Part shown: positions 43,034 through 53,299 of the stretch, one piece after another | How positions within the stretch are numbered: position 1 is the stretch's first letter | Layout of the letters: every line of letters begins with the position of its first letter | Source of the DNA: Streptomyces sp. NBC_00239 | Lineage (GTDB): Bacteria > Actinomycetota > Actinomycetes > Streptomycetales > Streptomycetaceae | Assembly: GCF_036194065.1 (NCBI RefSeq) | Contig: NZ_CP108095.1 | Span: forward strand, 4,340,001 to 4,404,000 | DNA length: 64,000 nt | Direction: 5' to 3' | Made by a program: the position numbers and the translations under genes | Notes under the pieces: generated by a model | The model's database searches: none | Told to the model about the DNA's origin: nothing | The model's input: the letters and a program-made list of their open reading frames with translations, nothing else

Positions 43034-44737
43034 GTGTCCGGAACCGGTTTGGGTATCGAGGTGGGCGCGTTGAGCGCGCGTGCCAGGGCACTCGCCGTAC
43101 TGCGCCTGCGCAGTCGGGCGACGGCCGTGGCCGTGCTGCCCGCAGCCCTGGGGGTCGTCCTGGTCTCCGCGCGGTCCACCGGCCGGCTGGCCGGGGACCC
43201 GTGGCCGGCCGTCACCGTCGTGGTGTGCGTCGTCGCGGCCGTGATCCTGCTGGTGGCCGGGGTCTTCGCCGCGGTCGTCCGGCACGCCAGTCCCGCGGTG
43301 AGCCCGACCGTGCCGCTCGCCGAACGGTCCGCGCCCGACCTCTACCGCCTGGTCCGCGACCTCGCGGACCGGATGGACGTGCCCGCTCCCTCGGCGATAG
43401 CGCTCACTCCGGACTGCGACAGCTGGCTTGAGGACCGAACGCACCGCAGCCACCGCAAGGGCGCCTCCGGTGCTCCCGCGGCGGCTCCGGACGGGGCGCC
43501 CGTCCTCGTCATCGGCACCCCGTTCCTGTGGTGGATGCGGGTGGCCGAGCTGCGCGCCGTGCTGGCTCCCGTGGTCGCCGGCACCGGTCCGTCCGCCCAG
43601 CCCGACATAGCCGCGGCCCGCCGTTTCGTCCGCGGCCTCGACGCCGCGGTCGCGGTCGGCGGGCGGCCCGGGCTGGGCTGGGTGGCCGGGCTGGGCCGCG
43701 TGCTGCTGGGTCGTTGCCAGGAGCACGCGGCCGAAATGGAGCGGGGGGTGGCCACCGCCGCCTCCGAGCGTGCACAGGCTGTGGACTACGGGCTGCGGAT
43801 CGTCGCGCAGGAGCAGGTCGGGCTGGCGTACGCGGGCTGGGACCGGCTGCTGACCCGGGTCGCGCTGCCCGCCTGGCGGATGGGCCGCTGGCCGTCCCGG
43901 CTGGACGCGGGCGTGGTGTCGGCCCTCACCGAACTCTCGCGCCGGGACCGGCTCGCGGAAGGCTTCGCGACCCGGCTCGGCGAGCGGCCCGCGTGCGATC
44001 TCCTGGAGGAGCCGGGGGCGGTGGACGAGGCCGCCTCGCTGCTGGCGGCCCGGCTCTTCCACGGCGGCCCGGCGCAGCCGGGACCGGACTGGGCGCCGGT
44101 GGACTGGCAGGCGTATCCGGAGGAGGTCGTGGACCGGAAGTGGCGGACCGAGGCGGCCCGCCTGCACCGCGCCCTGGACGTGTTGGCGGTCCCGGCCGGC
44201 CACCGCGCCGCCCGCCCCGACGACCCGGCCCAGGCCCCCGACGTCCGGACACCACCCGCCCCGGACGCCCCGCAGCCCGCCTCCGCCCCCCACGGCCTGG
44301 ACCGTCCCGACGGCCTGGACGGTCCCACCCTGGAGCGCGTCATCGCCCACCTGTCGGGTGCGGACGGCGCGGTGTCCGAGGCGCTGGCCGGCCGGCTCAG
44401 CGGGGACGTGGCCCGCGCCGAGGCCGCCGTGCCCGCGGCACCGGCCGCCACGGGCGCGGACACCGTGCCGCTGTTCCCCCTCCAGCCGCCCCGCAGCGGC
44501 CGCGATCTGCTGGCCGACCACGTCTCGGCGATGGTCTGCTGCGCCGCGGTCGATTCGGCGGGTGCCGCCCCGGGCCTGGACTGGCTCGACGGCCCGGTCC
44601 TGTTCGTCGCGGGCGAGCGCCGCTCGGACCTCGCCCCGCGGGTCCTCGCCTTGGTCGAGGACGGCGATCCGGAACCCCTGCGGGCCTGGCTCGCGGAGAC
44701 CGGCGTACGACCGGAGAAGCCGGTCAGGCTGGTGTGA
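43034..44737 (+). CDS. membrane protein resembling an M48 peptidase with lost catalytic site
   Basis: A 567-residue protein. Two hydrophobic helices lie near residues 28-45 and 58-80, followed by a region laid out like M48 (HtpX) peptidases: LYRLVRDLADRMDVPAPSAI, then VLVIGTPFLWWMRVAELRAV. In active M48 enzymes the latter is followed by HExxH, but here the sequence reads LAPVVAGTG, so the zinc site is gone. The C-terminal half has Pro/Ala-rich stretches (about 395-430) and a region with DHVSAMVCCAAVDSAG. GTG 43034 follows a weak AGGGGGTG. The gene lies alone between purD and the dimethylformamidase-like gene. A non-enzymatic membrane role is inferred; overall similarity to M48 is by pattern only. 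Confidence 0.6.
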   Translation: MSGTGLGIEVGALSARARALAVLRLRSRATAVAVLPAALGVVLVSARSTGRLAGDPWPAVTVVVCVVAAVILLVAGVFAAVVRHASPAVSPTVPLAERSAPDLYRLVRDLADRMDVPAPSAIALTPDCDSWLEDRTHRSHRKGASGAPAAAPDGAPVLVIGTPFLWWMRVAELRAVLAPVVAGTGPSAQPDIAAARRFVRGLDAAVAVGGRPGLGWVAGLGRVLLGRCQEHAAEMERGVATAASERAQAVDYGLRIVAQEQVGLAYAGWDRLLTRVALPAWRMGRWPSRLDAGVVSALTELSRRDRLAEGFATRLGERPACDLLEEPGAVDEAASLLAARLFHGGPAQPGPDWAPVDWQAYPEEVVDRKWRTEAARLHRALDVLAVPAGHRAARPDDPAQAPDVRTPPAPDAPQPASAPHGLDRPDGLDGPTLERVIAHLSGADGAVSEALAGRLSGDVARAEAAVPAAPAATGADTVPLFPLQPPRSGRDLLADHVSAMVCCAAVDSAGAAPGLDWLDGPVLFVAGERRSDLAPRVLALVEDGDPEPLRAWLAETGVRPEKPVRLV

Positions 44738-44972
44738 GACCCCTTCCGGGTGGGCCCGTACGAAGCCACCCGGAAGGTGCCCGAGGCCTCGTACCGGATC
44801 CGCACCCGGGTCCGCCCCCGCATCGTCAGAAACGGATCAGTATGTTCCGCTCTCGCCAATTCGCGACGAACGGTGACGGAGTGAGTGCGTTATGTGATGT
44901 GCTGGGATCGGTCGCGGACCACCGCGCACCATGCGGCAGCACGCGTTCGGGGGAGCGAGGGAGGGGAGCGGG

Positions 44973-46490
44973 ATGAGTGCGGACCAGATCCGGAGGTGGG
45001 AGTCGGGTGCCCTCGCACACGCGGTGACGGACCCGTTCGGCCAGGGCCCGCTCCCGTGGTTCCGCGGCAGCGAGCTCTACTTCGACGACACCGGCCAGGT
45101 CGTGCCCTGGTACGTGGACCCGGCCGCCGCCGCGGGCACCGGCGCGGACGCGGCGGGCGACGGCGGCCGCCCCATCCCGCCGCCCCGGGCGGCCCGCAGC
45201 AGCGGCCCCCGCACCGCCGACGACGTGCACCGCCAGGTCAAGGGCTTCAGCTCCACCGGCGCGGTCGCCCCCGGCGAGGCCATCGACTTCCGCATCACCG
45301 TCGACCCCCCGCAGCAGTTCTCCGTGGACATCTACCGGATCGGCCACTACGGCGGCGACGGCGCCTCGAAGATCCACTCCAGTCCGATGCTCTCCGGCAT
45401 CGTCCAGCCCGCCCCGCTCGCCGCCGACCGCACCGTCTCCTGCCACCACTGGTGGCTCTCCTGGCGCCTACAGGTCCCGTCGTACTGGAATCCCGGCGCG
45501 TACGTCGCGGTCCTGACCACCGTCGACGGCTTCCGCTCGCACATCCCCTTCACGGTCCGCGACGACCGCCCGGCCGACCTGCTGCTCCTGCTCCCGGACA
45601 TCACCTGGCAGGCCTACAACCTCTACCCCGAGGACGGCCGCACCGGCGCGAGCCTCTATCACGCCTGGGACGAGCAGGGCCGGCTGCTGGGCGAGCAGGA
45701 GGCGGCCATCACCGTCTCCTTCGACCGCCCGTACGCGGGCGCCGGCCTCCCCCTGCACGTCGGCCACGCCTACGACTTCATCCGCTGGGCCGAGCGCTAC
45801 GGCTACGACCTCGCGTACGCCGACGCCCGCGACCTGCACGCCGGCCGCGTCGACCCGGCCCGCTACCGGGGCCTGGTCTTCCCCGGCCACGACGAGTACT
45901 GGTCCGTGCCCATGCGCCGGGCCGTCGAGGCCGCCCGCGACGGCGGCACCTCCCTGGTCTTCCTCTCCGCGAACACCATGTACTGGCAGGTGGAGCTGTC
46001 CCCCGCGCCCGCCGGAGTGCCCGACCGGCTGCTGACCTGCCGAAAACGGCGCGGTCCCGGCCGCCCGGCCCTGTGGCGCGAGGTCGACCGCGCCGAACAG
46101 CAGCTCCTCGGCATCCAGTACGCCGGCCGGGTCCCGGAACCGGCCCCGCTGGTCGTCCGCAACGCCGGTCACTGGCTCTGGGACGCCACCGGCGCGGCCG
46201 AGGGCGACGAGCTCGACGGCCTGGTCGCGGGCGAGGCCGACCGCTACTACCCGCGCACCCAGCTCCCCGAGCACCAGAGCCGGATCCTGCTCGCCCACTC
46301 CCCGTACCGGGACGGCGAAGGGGCCCGGCGCCACCAGGAGACCTCGCTCTACCGGGCACCGAGCGGCGCCCTCGTCTTCGCCTCCGGCACCTTCGCCTGG
46401 TCCCCGGCACTCGACCGCCCCGGCCACGTCGACGGACGGATCCAGCGGGCCACCGCCAACCTCCTCGACCGGATCTGCAAGCGCGACTGA
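44973..46490 (+). CDS. N,N-dimethylformamidase large (beta)-subunit-like protein
   Basis: A 505-residue protein resembling the C-terminal domain of bacterial N,N-dimethylformamidase large subunits (DmfA2-like). Typical segments are visible: FSVDIYRIGHYGGDGASKIH, LLLLLPDITWQAYNLYPEDG, and LVFPGHDEYWSVPMRRAVEA, plus the aromatic GHDEYW motif. The true enzyme is a non-haem iron amidohydrolase needing a small subunit, none of which is encoded nearby. ATG 44973 has a GGGGAGCGGG stretch just before it. Residues about 50-85 are low-complexity Ala/Gly/Pro. Substrate and activity are unknown. Such genes adjoin purC in several Streptomyces as I recall. Confidence 0.78.
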   Translation: MSADQIRRWESGALAHAVTDPFGQGPLPWFRGSELYFDDTGQVVPWYVDPAAAAGTGADAAGDGGRPIPPPRAARSSGPRTADDVHRQVKGFSSTGAVAPGEAIDFRITVDPPQQFSVDIYRIGHYGGDGASKIHSSPMLSGIVQPAPLAADRTVSCHHWWLSWRLQVPSYWNPGAYVAVLTTVDGFRSHIPFTVRDDRPADLLLLLPDITWQAYNLYPEDGRTGASLYHAWDEQGRLLGEQEAAITVSFDRPYAGAGLPLHVGHAYDFIRWAERYGYDLAYADARDLHAGRVDPARYRGLVFPGHDEYWSVPMRRAVEAARDGGTSLVFLSANTMYWQVELSPAPAGVPDRLLTCRKRRGPGRPALWREVDRAEQQLLGIQYAGRVPEPAPLVVRNAGHWLWDATGAAEGDELDGLVAGEADRYYPRTQLPEHQSRILLAHSPYRDGEGARRHQETSLYRAPSGALVFASGTFAWSPALDRPGHVDGRIQRATANLLDRICKRD

Positions 46491-46577
46491 CCCGCCGGTG
46501 AACCGCCCCCCTTGACCACGATCGCCGGCGCGTGCGCGAGAATCGGAGTGCTTCGTAAAGAACCACAGGGAGACACC

Positions 46578-47480
46578 GTGTCCGGATTCGTCGAAAAGCC
46601 CGAGCCGGTTCAGGTTCCGGGCCTCGTCCACCTCCACACCGGCAAGGTGCGCGAGCTCTACCGCAACGAGGCCGGCGAGCTCGTCATGGTCGCCAGCGAC
46701 CGCCTGTCCGCCTTCGACTGGGTGCTCCCCACCGAGATCCCCCACAAGGGCCGGGTCCTCACCCAGCTCTCCCTCTGGTGGTTCGACCAGCTCGCCGACC
46801 TGGTCCCGAACCACGTGATCAGCACCGAGCTGCCGGCCGGCGCCCCCGCCGACTGGGCCGGCCGCACCATGATCTGCAAGAACCTCGACATGGTCCCCGT
46901 CGAGTGCGTGGCCCGCGGCTACCTCACCGGCTCCGGCCTCCTGGAGTACAACCAGACCCGCACGGTCTGCGGACTCGCCCTGCCCGAGGGCCTGGTGGAC
47001 GGCTCCGAGCTGCCCGCGCCGATCTTCACCCCGGCCGCCAAGGCCGCCGTCGGCGAGCACGACGAGAACGTCTCCTACGAGGAAGTGGCCCGCACCGTCG
47101 GCGCCGAGACGGCGGCCCTGCTCCGCCAGACCACCCTCGCCGTGTACGGCCGCGCCCGGGACGTCGCGCGCGAGCGGGGCATCATCCTCGCGGACACCAA
47201 GTTCGAGTTCGGCTTCGACGGCGACACCCTGGTGGCAGCCGACGAGGTGCTGACCCCCGACTCCTCGCGCTTCTGGCCGGCCGCCGACTGGGAGCCGGGC
47301 CGCGCGCAGGCCTCGTACGACAAGCAGATCGTCCGGAACTGGCTGACCTCGCCCGCCTCGGGCTGGGACCGTACGAGCGAGCAGCCCCCGCCGCCGCTGC
47401 CCGCCGAGATCGTCGAGAAGACCAGCGCCAAGTACATCGAGGCGTACGAGCTGCTCACGGGCCTCGCCTGGAGCCACTGA
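46578..47480 (+). CDS. purC: SAICAR synthase
   Basis: A 300-residue enzyme that joins CAIR with aspartate using ATP. Family blocks: LHTGKVRELYRNEAGELVMV, ASDRLSAFDWVLPTEIPHKG, PVECVARGYLTGSG, and ADTKFEFGFD near the C-terminus. It is the larger, fungal/actinobacterial-type PurC rather than the short E. coli form. GTG 46578 is 4 nt after AGGGAGA. A strong hairpin shared with the downstream tRNA-Gly lies immediately 3'. The upstream gene is the dimethylformamidase-like gene, 87 nt away, with its own promoter probably needed for purC. Confidence 0.97.
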   Translation: MSGFVEKPEPVQVPGLVHLHTGKVRELYRNEAGELVMVASDRLSAFDWVLPTEIPHKGRVLTQLSLWWFDQLADLVPNHVISTELPAGAPADWAGRTMICKNLDMVPVECVARGYLTGSGLLEYNQTRTVCGLALPEGLVDGSELPAPIFTPAAKAAVGEHDENVSYEEVARTVGAETAALLRQTTLAVYGRARDVARERGIILADTKFEFGFDGDTLVAADEVLTPDSSRFWPAADWEPGRAQASYDKQIVRNWLTSPASGWDRTSEQPPPPLPAEIVEKTSAKYIEAYELLTGLAWSH

Positions 47481-47486
47481 GCGCAC

Positions 47487-47522
47487 GAAGAAGGCCCCGG
47501 TCGACTGACCGGGGCCTTCTTC
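47487..47522. terminator. bidirectional terminator between purC and tRNA-Gly copy 1
   Basis: A 16-bp perfect stem (GAAGAAGGCCCCGGTC and its complement) with a 4-nt loop, placed 7 nt after the purC stop and 6 nt from the minus-strand tRNA end. Confidence 0.85.
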
Positions 47523-47527
47523 ATCTG

Positions 47528-47600
47528 AGCGGACGACGAGATTCGAACTCGCGACCCTCACCTTGGCAAGGTGATGCTCTACCAACTGAGCCACGTCCGC
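47528..47600 (-). tRNA. tRNA-Gly (anticodon GCC), copy 1
   Basis: A 73-nt tRNA: acceptor GCGGACG / CGTCCGC, D-loop with the canonical GG (AGTTGGTA), anticodon stem around TTGCCAA (anticodon GCC), T-loop TTCGAAT. Identical to the copy at 48105-48177. CCA is not encoded. Confidence 0.97.
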
Positions 47601-48067
47601 ATGCGCCGTAGCGCGAAGCCCACTATACCCAACCTCGGTCCCGTGCGAGACGCACCGCCGTGTGGTGGTCGCCGCACCGCGCTCCGGGACGGCCGGCCAG
47701 GGGTGGTGCCACGCCGTCTCCGGGGCGGCCGGGGCCGCTCCGCGATCTCCGCCACCGGCGCTCCCTCCGCGGCCGGTTCGGGCGCCGCCGCCTTCCGCGC
47801 GGCCGGCGGCGGGTCCCGCGCGCCGATCGCGTCGGCCGCCAACTCCGTTTCCCCGCAACGGATTCCGCCGCGCGCTGCCCGGATGACCTCGCCGACGCCG
47901 GCCCGACAGCGTCTTCGGTGCGAAGGTCCGCGCGCCCGCCGCGAGCGTCCGCACCGGGTGCCCGGCCCCGCCCGCGGCCGGTCACGATCACGATCGTGCG
48001 GCCGGGGAGTCCGGGCGCAATGCTGTGGGGACCGTCACACCGCCCGTTCCCGGAATCCGGGCAACGC
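47601..48067. other. gene-free stretch between two identical tRNA-Gly genes
   Basis: About 470 nt without a convincing gene. Open frames exist on both strands but their translations are Arg/Pro/Gly-rich, contain no recognisable domain and lack a ribosome binding site. It could be the eroded remnant of a gene trapped between duplicated tRNA units. Confidence 0.5.
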
Positions 48068-48099
48068 AGAAGGCCCCAGTCAGATGACTGGGGCCTTCT
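48068..48099 (-). terminator. hairpin terminator after tRNA-Gly copy 2
   Basis: A 14-bp stem (AGAAGGCCCCAGTC and its complement, loop AGAT). It is the diverged counterpart of the hairpin after copy 1, so hairpin and tRNA were probably duplicated together. Confidence 0.85.
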
Positions 48100-48104
48100 C
48101 TCTG

Positions 48105-48177
48105 AGCGGACGACGAGATTCGAACTCGCGACCCTCACCTTGGCAAGGTGATGCTCTACCAACTGAGCCACGTCCGC
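48105..48177 (-). tRNA. tRNA-Gly (anticodon GCC), copy 2
   Basis: Identical over 73 nt to the tRNA-Gly(GCC) at 47528-47600, with canonical D-loop GG and T-loop TTCGAAT. It reads GGC/GGU. Confidence 0.97.
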
Positions 48178-48274
48178 ATGCTTCCGACCTCCGACCTCGG
48201 GAAACCGGGGCCATCGGGCGGTGCGAGCACCACTCTACCTGATCCACCGGAGTGGTCGGTAAAGCGTTGTGCAG

Positions 48275-48346
48275 AGCGGGTGACAGGAATCGCACACTGC
48301 GCCTTCCCCCTGGAAGGGGGATGTTCTGCTACTGAACTACACCCGC
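48275..48346 (-). tRNA. atypical tRNA-Gly (anticodon TCC) lacking the G18-Psi55 pair
   Basis: A 72-nt tRNA on the minus strand. The acceptor stem GCGGGTG / CACCCGC (7 bp, discriminator T), D-stem GTTC / GAAC and anticodon stem TCCCC / GGGGA around CTTCCAG (anticodon TCC) are all perfect. The D-loop is AGTAGCA, without the GG pair, so position 18 is A. The T-loop is TGCGATT, with G in place of T(U)55, and the T-stem carries a bulged T (GCAG-T-G against CCTGT). Thus both residues of the universal G18-Psi55 contact are altered, unlike the two normal tRNA-Gly genes nearby. See findings. Confidence 0.88.
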
Positions 48347-48433
48347 ACGACTTCGGGGTTCTGACCTGCGGTCTGGCCCCTCGGCGTGATCCACACACTA
48401 GCGGATGTGGTGGGGTGCTTGGCAAATCGGCGG

Positions 48434-48751
48434 TCAGTGCGCCTCGTTGTAGGCCTCGTAGACCTTCTTGGGGATGCGGCCGCGGGGCGGCACGTCGAGG
48501 TTGTTGGAGCGGGCCCAGGCGCGGACGACCGCCGGGTCGGGTGCGAGGGCCGTGTGCTTGAAGGTCTTGCCGGAGCGGGCCTGGCGGCGGCCGGCCGCCA
48601 CGAACGGCGCGAGGCTCTTGCGCAGTTTCTTTGCGTTGGCAAGATTCAGGTCGATCTCGTACGACTTACCGTCGAGCCCGAAGACCACCGTTTCCGCCGC
48701 TTCTCCGCCTTCGATGTCGTCGGAGATCGTGACTACTACGCGCTGCGCCAC
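48434..48751 (-). CDS. lsrL: Lsr2-family nucleoid-associated protein (LsrL type)
   Basis: A 105-residue H-NS-like xenogeneic silencer. The N-terminal dimerisation domain (QRVVVTISDDIEGGEAAETV, then VFGLDGKSYEIDLNLANAKK) is followed by a linker and a C-terminal DNA-binding domain with the AT-hook-like Arg-Gly-Arg motif (VPPRGRIPKKVYEAY), which inserts into the minor groove of AT-rich DNA. GTG 48751 is used because upstream in-frame sequence lies outside the family alignment. S. coelicolor has two such genes, lsr2 and lsrL; this locus, beside purS, matches lsrL (SCO4076, from memory). It is divergent from purS over a 349-nt, AT-richer than average gap where self-control might occur. Confidence 0.9.
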   Translation of the reverse strand: MAQRVVVTISDDIEGGEAAETVVFGLDGKSYEIDLNLANAKKLRKSLAPFVAAGRRQARSGKTFKHTALAPDPAVVRAWARSNNLDVPPRGRIPKKVYEAYNEAH

Positions 48752-49100
48752 GGATATCGGTCCCTTCGTGCGATCTCGCTGCGCTGACGTGCTGCGATGT
48801 CGCCTGTATGGATGTTTCGGAACAATGTGCCTGCAGATGGCCTGCCGGATCGCGGCTAAAGTCACCTCGACTATGGATTCCTTTGTACCTCGATTACCGA
48901 CGCATTGTGAAGACCAATTAATCCCGCCCGCGTGTCCCGCCGCAATCCCGACAGCGTGTTTTTCCTGGTGATTTTGCGGAGTGTTGGTGAAGCCGAAACC
49001 GCGATCCGTGCGTGCCCGGGGCATATCTACCCGCGTAGAAATTTCGGCCGGGTACGCTGATGAGACCGCCTTCGCACCAACCACCACACCGGGAGTGCCA
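48752..49100. other. AT-rich divergent intergenic region between lsrL and purS
   Basis: No gene is supported. From about 48870 to 48980 the sequence is markedly AT-richer than the surrounding genes (for example TATGGATTCCTTTGTACC and GACCAATTAATCCC). It must contain the promoters of lsrL and of the purSQL operon. Clusters of A/T steps would be good Lsr2/LsrL binding targets (inference). Confidence 0.5.
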
Positions 49101-49346
49101 GTGGCACGCGTCGTAGTCGACGTCATGCTCAAGCCGGAGATCCTCGACCCTCAGGGCCAGGCGGTGCAGCGTGCACTGCCGCGCCTTGGCTTCGAGGGGA
49201 TCGCCGACGTCCGCCAGGGGAAGCGCTTCGAGCTCGAAGTCGAGGGGCCGGTCGATCAGGCCGCTCTCGACCGCATCCACAAGATGGCCGAAACGTTCCT
49301 CGCCAACACCGTCATCGAAGACTTCACCGTGAAGGTCGAGGACTGA
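49101..49346 (+). CDS. purS: phosphoribosylformylglycinamidine synthase subunit PurS
   Basis: An 81-residue dimeric subunit ([20 protein letters not shown], then [20 protein letters not shown]) that bridges PurQ and PurL and helps pass ammonia between them in the FGAM synthase complex. GTG 49101 is 5 nt after GGGAG. Only 2 nt separate its stop from the purQ start. Gram-positive bacteria and actinobacteria use the three-part PurS-PurQ-PurL complex instead of one long PurL, and all three subunits are here in a row. Confidence 0.95.
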   Translation: MARVVVDVMLKPEILDPQGQAVQRALPRLGFEGIADVRQGKRFELEVEGPVDQAALDRIHKMAETFLANTVIEDFTVKVED

Positions 49347-49348
49347 CG

Positions 49349-50025
49349 GTGACCACTCGCATCGGAGTCGTCACGTTCCCCGGAACGCTCGACGACCGTG
49401 ATTCGCTGCGCGCCGTCCGCCTCGCGGGCGCCGAGCCGGTTTCGCTGTGGCACCGCGACAAGGACCTGCACCAGGTCGACGCGGTCGTCCTCGCGGGCGG
49501 CTTCTCCTACGGCGACTACCTGCGTGCGGGCGCGATCTCCCGCTTCTCGCCGGTGATGGAGACGATCATCGAGCAGGCAAAGGCGGGCATGCCCGTCCTG
49601 GGCATCTGCAACGGCTTCCAGATCCTCACCGAGGCCCATCTGCTGCCCGGCGCGATGCTGCGCAACAACCACCTGCACTTCATCTGCCGCGACCAGAAGC
49701 TCCGCGTCGAGAACGCGGAGACCGCCTGGACCGGCGACTACGAGCAGGGCCAGGAGATCTCCGTCCCGCTCAAGAACATGGACGGCCGGTACGTCGCCGA
49801 CGAGCACACGCTCGACGAGCTCGAGGCCGAGGGCCGCGTGGCCTTCCGGTACCTCGACGTGAACCCGAACGGGTCGCTCCGCGACATCGCCGGCATCACC
49901 AACGCCGCCGGGAACGTCGTCGGCCTCATGCCGCACCCCGAGCACGCGGTCGAGCCGCTGATCGGGACGGGCGCCACCGACGGCCTCCCGTTCTTCACGT
50001 CGGTCCTGAAGAAGCTGGTCTCCGC

Positions 50026-50029
<4 letters not shown>
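49349..50029 (+). CDS. purQ: FGAM synthase glutaminase subunit PurQ
   Basis: A 226-residue class I glutamine amidotransferase that releases ammonia for the PurL reaction. The nucleophile is Cys87 in [11 protein letters not shown]; the catalytic His and Glu lie in PHPEHAVEP near residues 195-199. The N-terminus ([20 protein letters not shown]) is typical. GTG 49349 is 2 nt from the purS stop, and the purL start overlaps its own stop (ATGA), so the three genes are one operon. The glutaminase works only in complex with PurL and PurS. Confidence 0.97.
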
Positions 50030-52275
<2,246 letters not shown>

Positions 52276-52296
52276 TCCCGGCCCGGTGTGACCGTT

Positions 52297-52336
52297 CCGG
52301 TGCCCCGTCCTCCCCAACAGGAGGGCGGGGCACCGG
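52297..52336 (+). terminator. purSQL operon terminator
   Basis: A 17-bp stem with one G-T pair (CCGGTGCCCCG-TCCTCC) around a 6-nt loop, about 20 nt after the purL stop. Confidence 0.85.
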
Positions 52337-52436
52337 CGTTCGCGCGCCCGGGCGGCGGGTGCGGCCCGGGACCGCGGGGCTGTGCGAATGCCGAACGGTC
52401 CCGCGCCGCCGCCGCGGGCCGCATTACGCTCGGACC

Positions 52437-53231
52437 ATGCCAACGGCCCGGAAGCCCAAGACCCGCAGCTACGACCCCGCGAAGATCGACGCGGCCGTGA
52501 CCGCCCAGTTCGGCCACATCGCCGAGGCGGTGGGCGGGCTGTCCGCGGAGCAGCTCGCGCGCCCCACCCACCTCGGCGGCTGGACCGTACGGGAGCTGGC
52601 CGCGCACATCGCCTGGGTGATCGACTCCCTGGCGGCCGCCACCGAGCGGCCCGCCCCGGCGAAGGCCCAGGTCACGGCCGTGGAGTGGCCCTTCGCCACT
52701 GCCTTTCTGGCCGGCCGGATCGCCGAGGTCGCCAAGGAGCTCTCGCTGGAGGACCCGCTGGACGTCCAGTACGAGCGCGCCGTCGCCCGTCTGGCCGCGG
52801 CGCTCGCCGCGCATCCCGGCAGCCGGCCGCTCGACCTGCGCATCGGCTCCATGACCCTGGCCGACTTCATGGTCACCCGGACCGTCGAACTCGTCGTCCA
52901 CACCGATGATTTGAACCGTGCCGCGGGCCTCGCGATCCCCTTCGAGCGGCAGGCGCTGGCCGCGTGCACCCGTCTCCTCGCGGACGCCCTCGCGGCCAAG
53001 GCGCCCGGTGGCTCGGTGGAGGTCCGGATCCCGCCGTTCGCGGTGGTCCAGTGCGTGGAGGGCCCCCGGCACACCCGCGGTACGCCGCCCAACGTGGTGG
53101 AGACCGACCCGCTGACGTGGGTACGGCTGGCCACGGGGCGGACCGGCTGGGCGGCGGCGCTCGCCGAAGCGCAGGTCAGCGCCAGTGGCGAGCGGGCCGA
53201 CCTGGCCGCCGTACTCCCGGTGATGAGCTGA
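52437..53231 (+). CDS. DinB/maleylpyruvate isomerase-like (mycothiol-dependent family) protein
   Basis: A 264-residue DinB/MDMPI-superfamily protein, with a four-helix bundle and a C-terminal sterol-carrier-like half. The metal-ligand pattern is visible: GGWTVRELAAHIAWVID (His) near residue 50 and VELVVHTDDLNRA (His, Asp) near 150. Members of this family use mycothiol or act as small-molecule transferases; the substrate here is not predictable. A TACGCT box at 52425-52430 lies 6 nt upstream of ATG 52437, consistent with a leaderless mRNA. It is probably an independent gene after the purSQL operon terminator. The C-terminal tail is Ala-rich. Confidence 0.8.
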   Translation: MPTARKPKTRSYDPAKIDAAVTAQFGHIAEAVGGLSAEQLARPTHLGGWTVRELAAHIAWVIDSLAAATERPAPAKAQVTAVEWPFATAFLAGRIAEVAKELSLEDPLDVQYERAVARLAAALAAHPGSRPLDLRIGSMTLADFMVTRTVELVVHTDDLNRAAGLAIPFERQALAACTRLLADALAAKAPGGSVEVRIPPFAVVQCVEGPRHTRGTPPNVVETDPLTWVRLATGRTGWAAALAEAQVSASGERADLAAVLPVMS

Positions 53232-53299
53232 TCGGCATACGGTCGGACCGGGGGCGGCCGGACACGGAACCGCTTCCGGGGGCGGCACGTCAGAGCGGC

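Noticed and set aside
47601..48104. Long open frames on both strands between the two tRNA-Gly(GCC) genes
   Set aside because: Translations are Arg/Pro-rich, run through tRNA sequence and show no domain or ribosome binding site.
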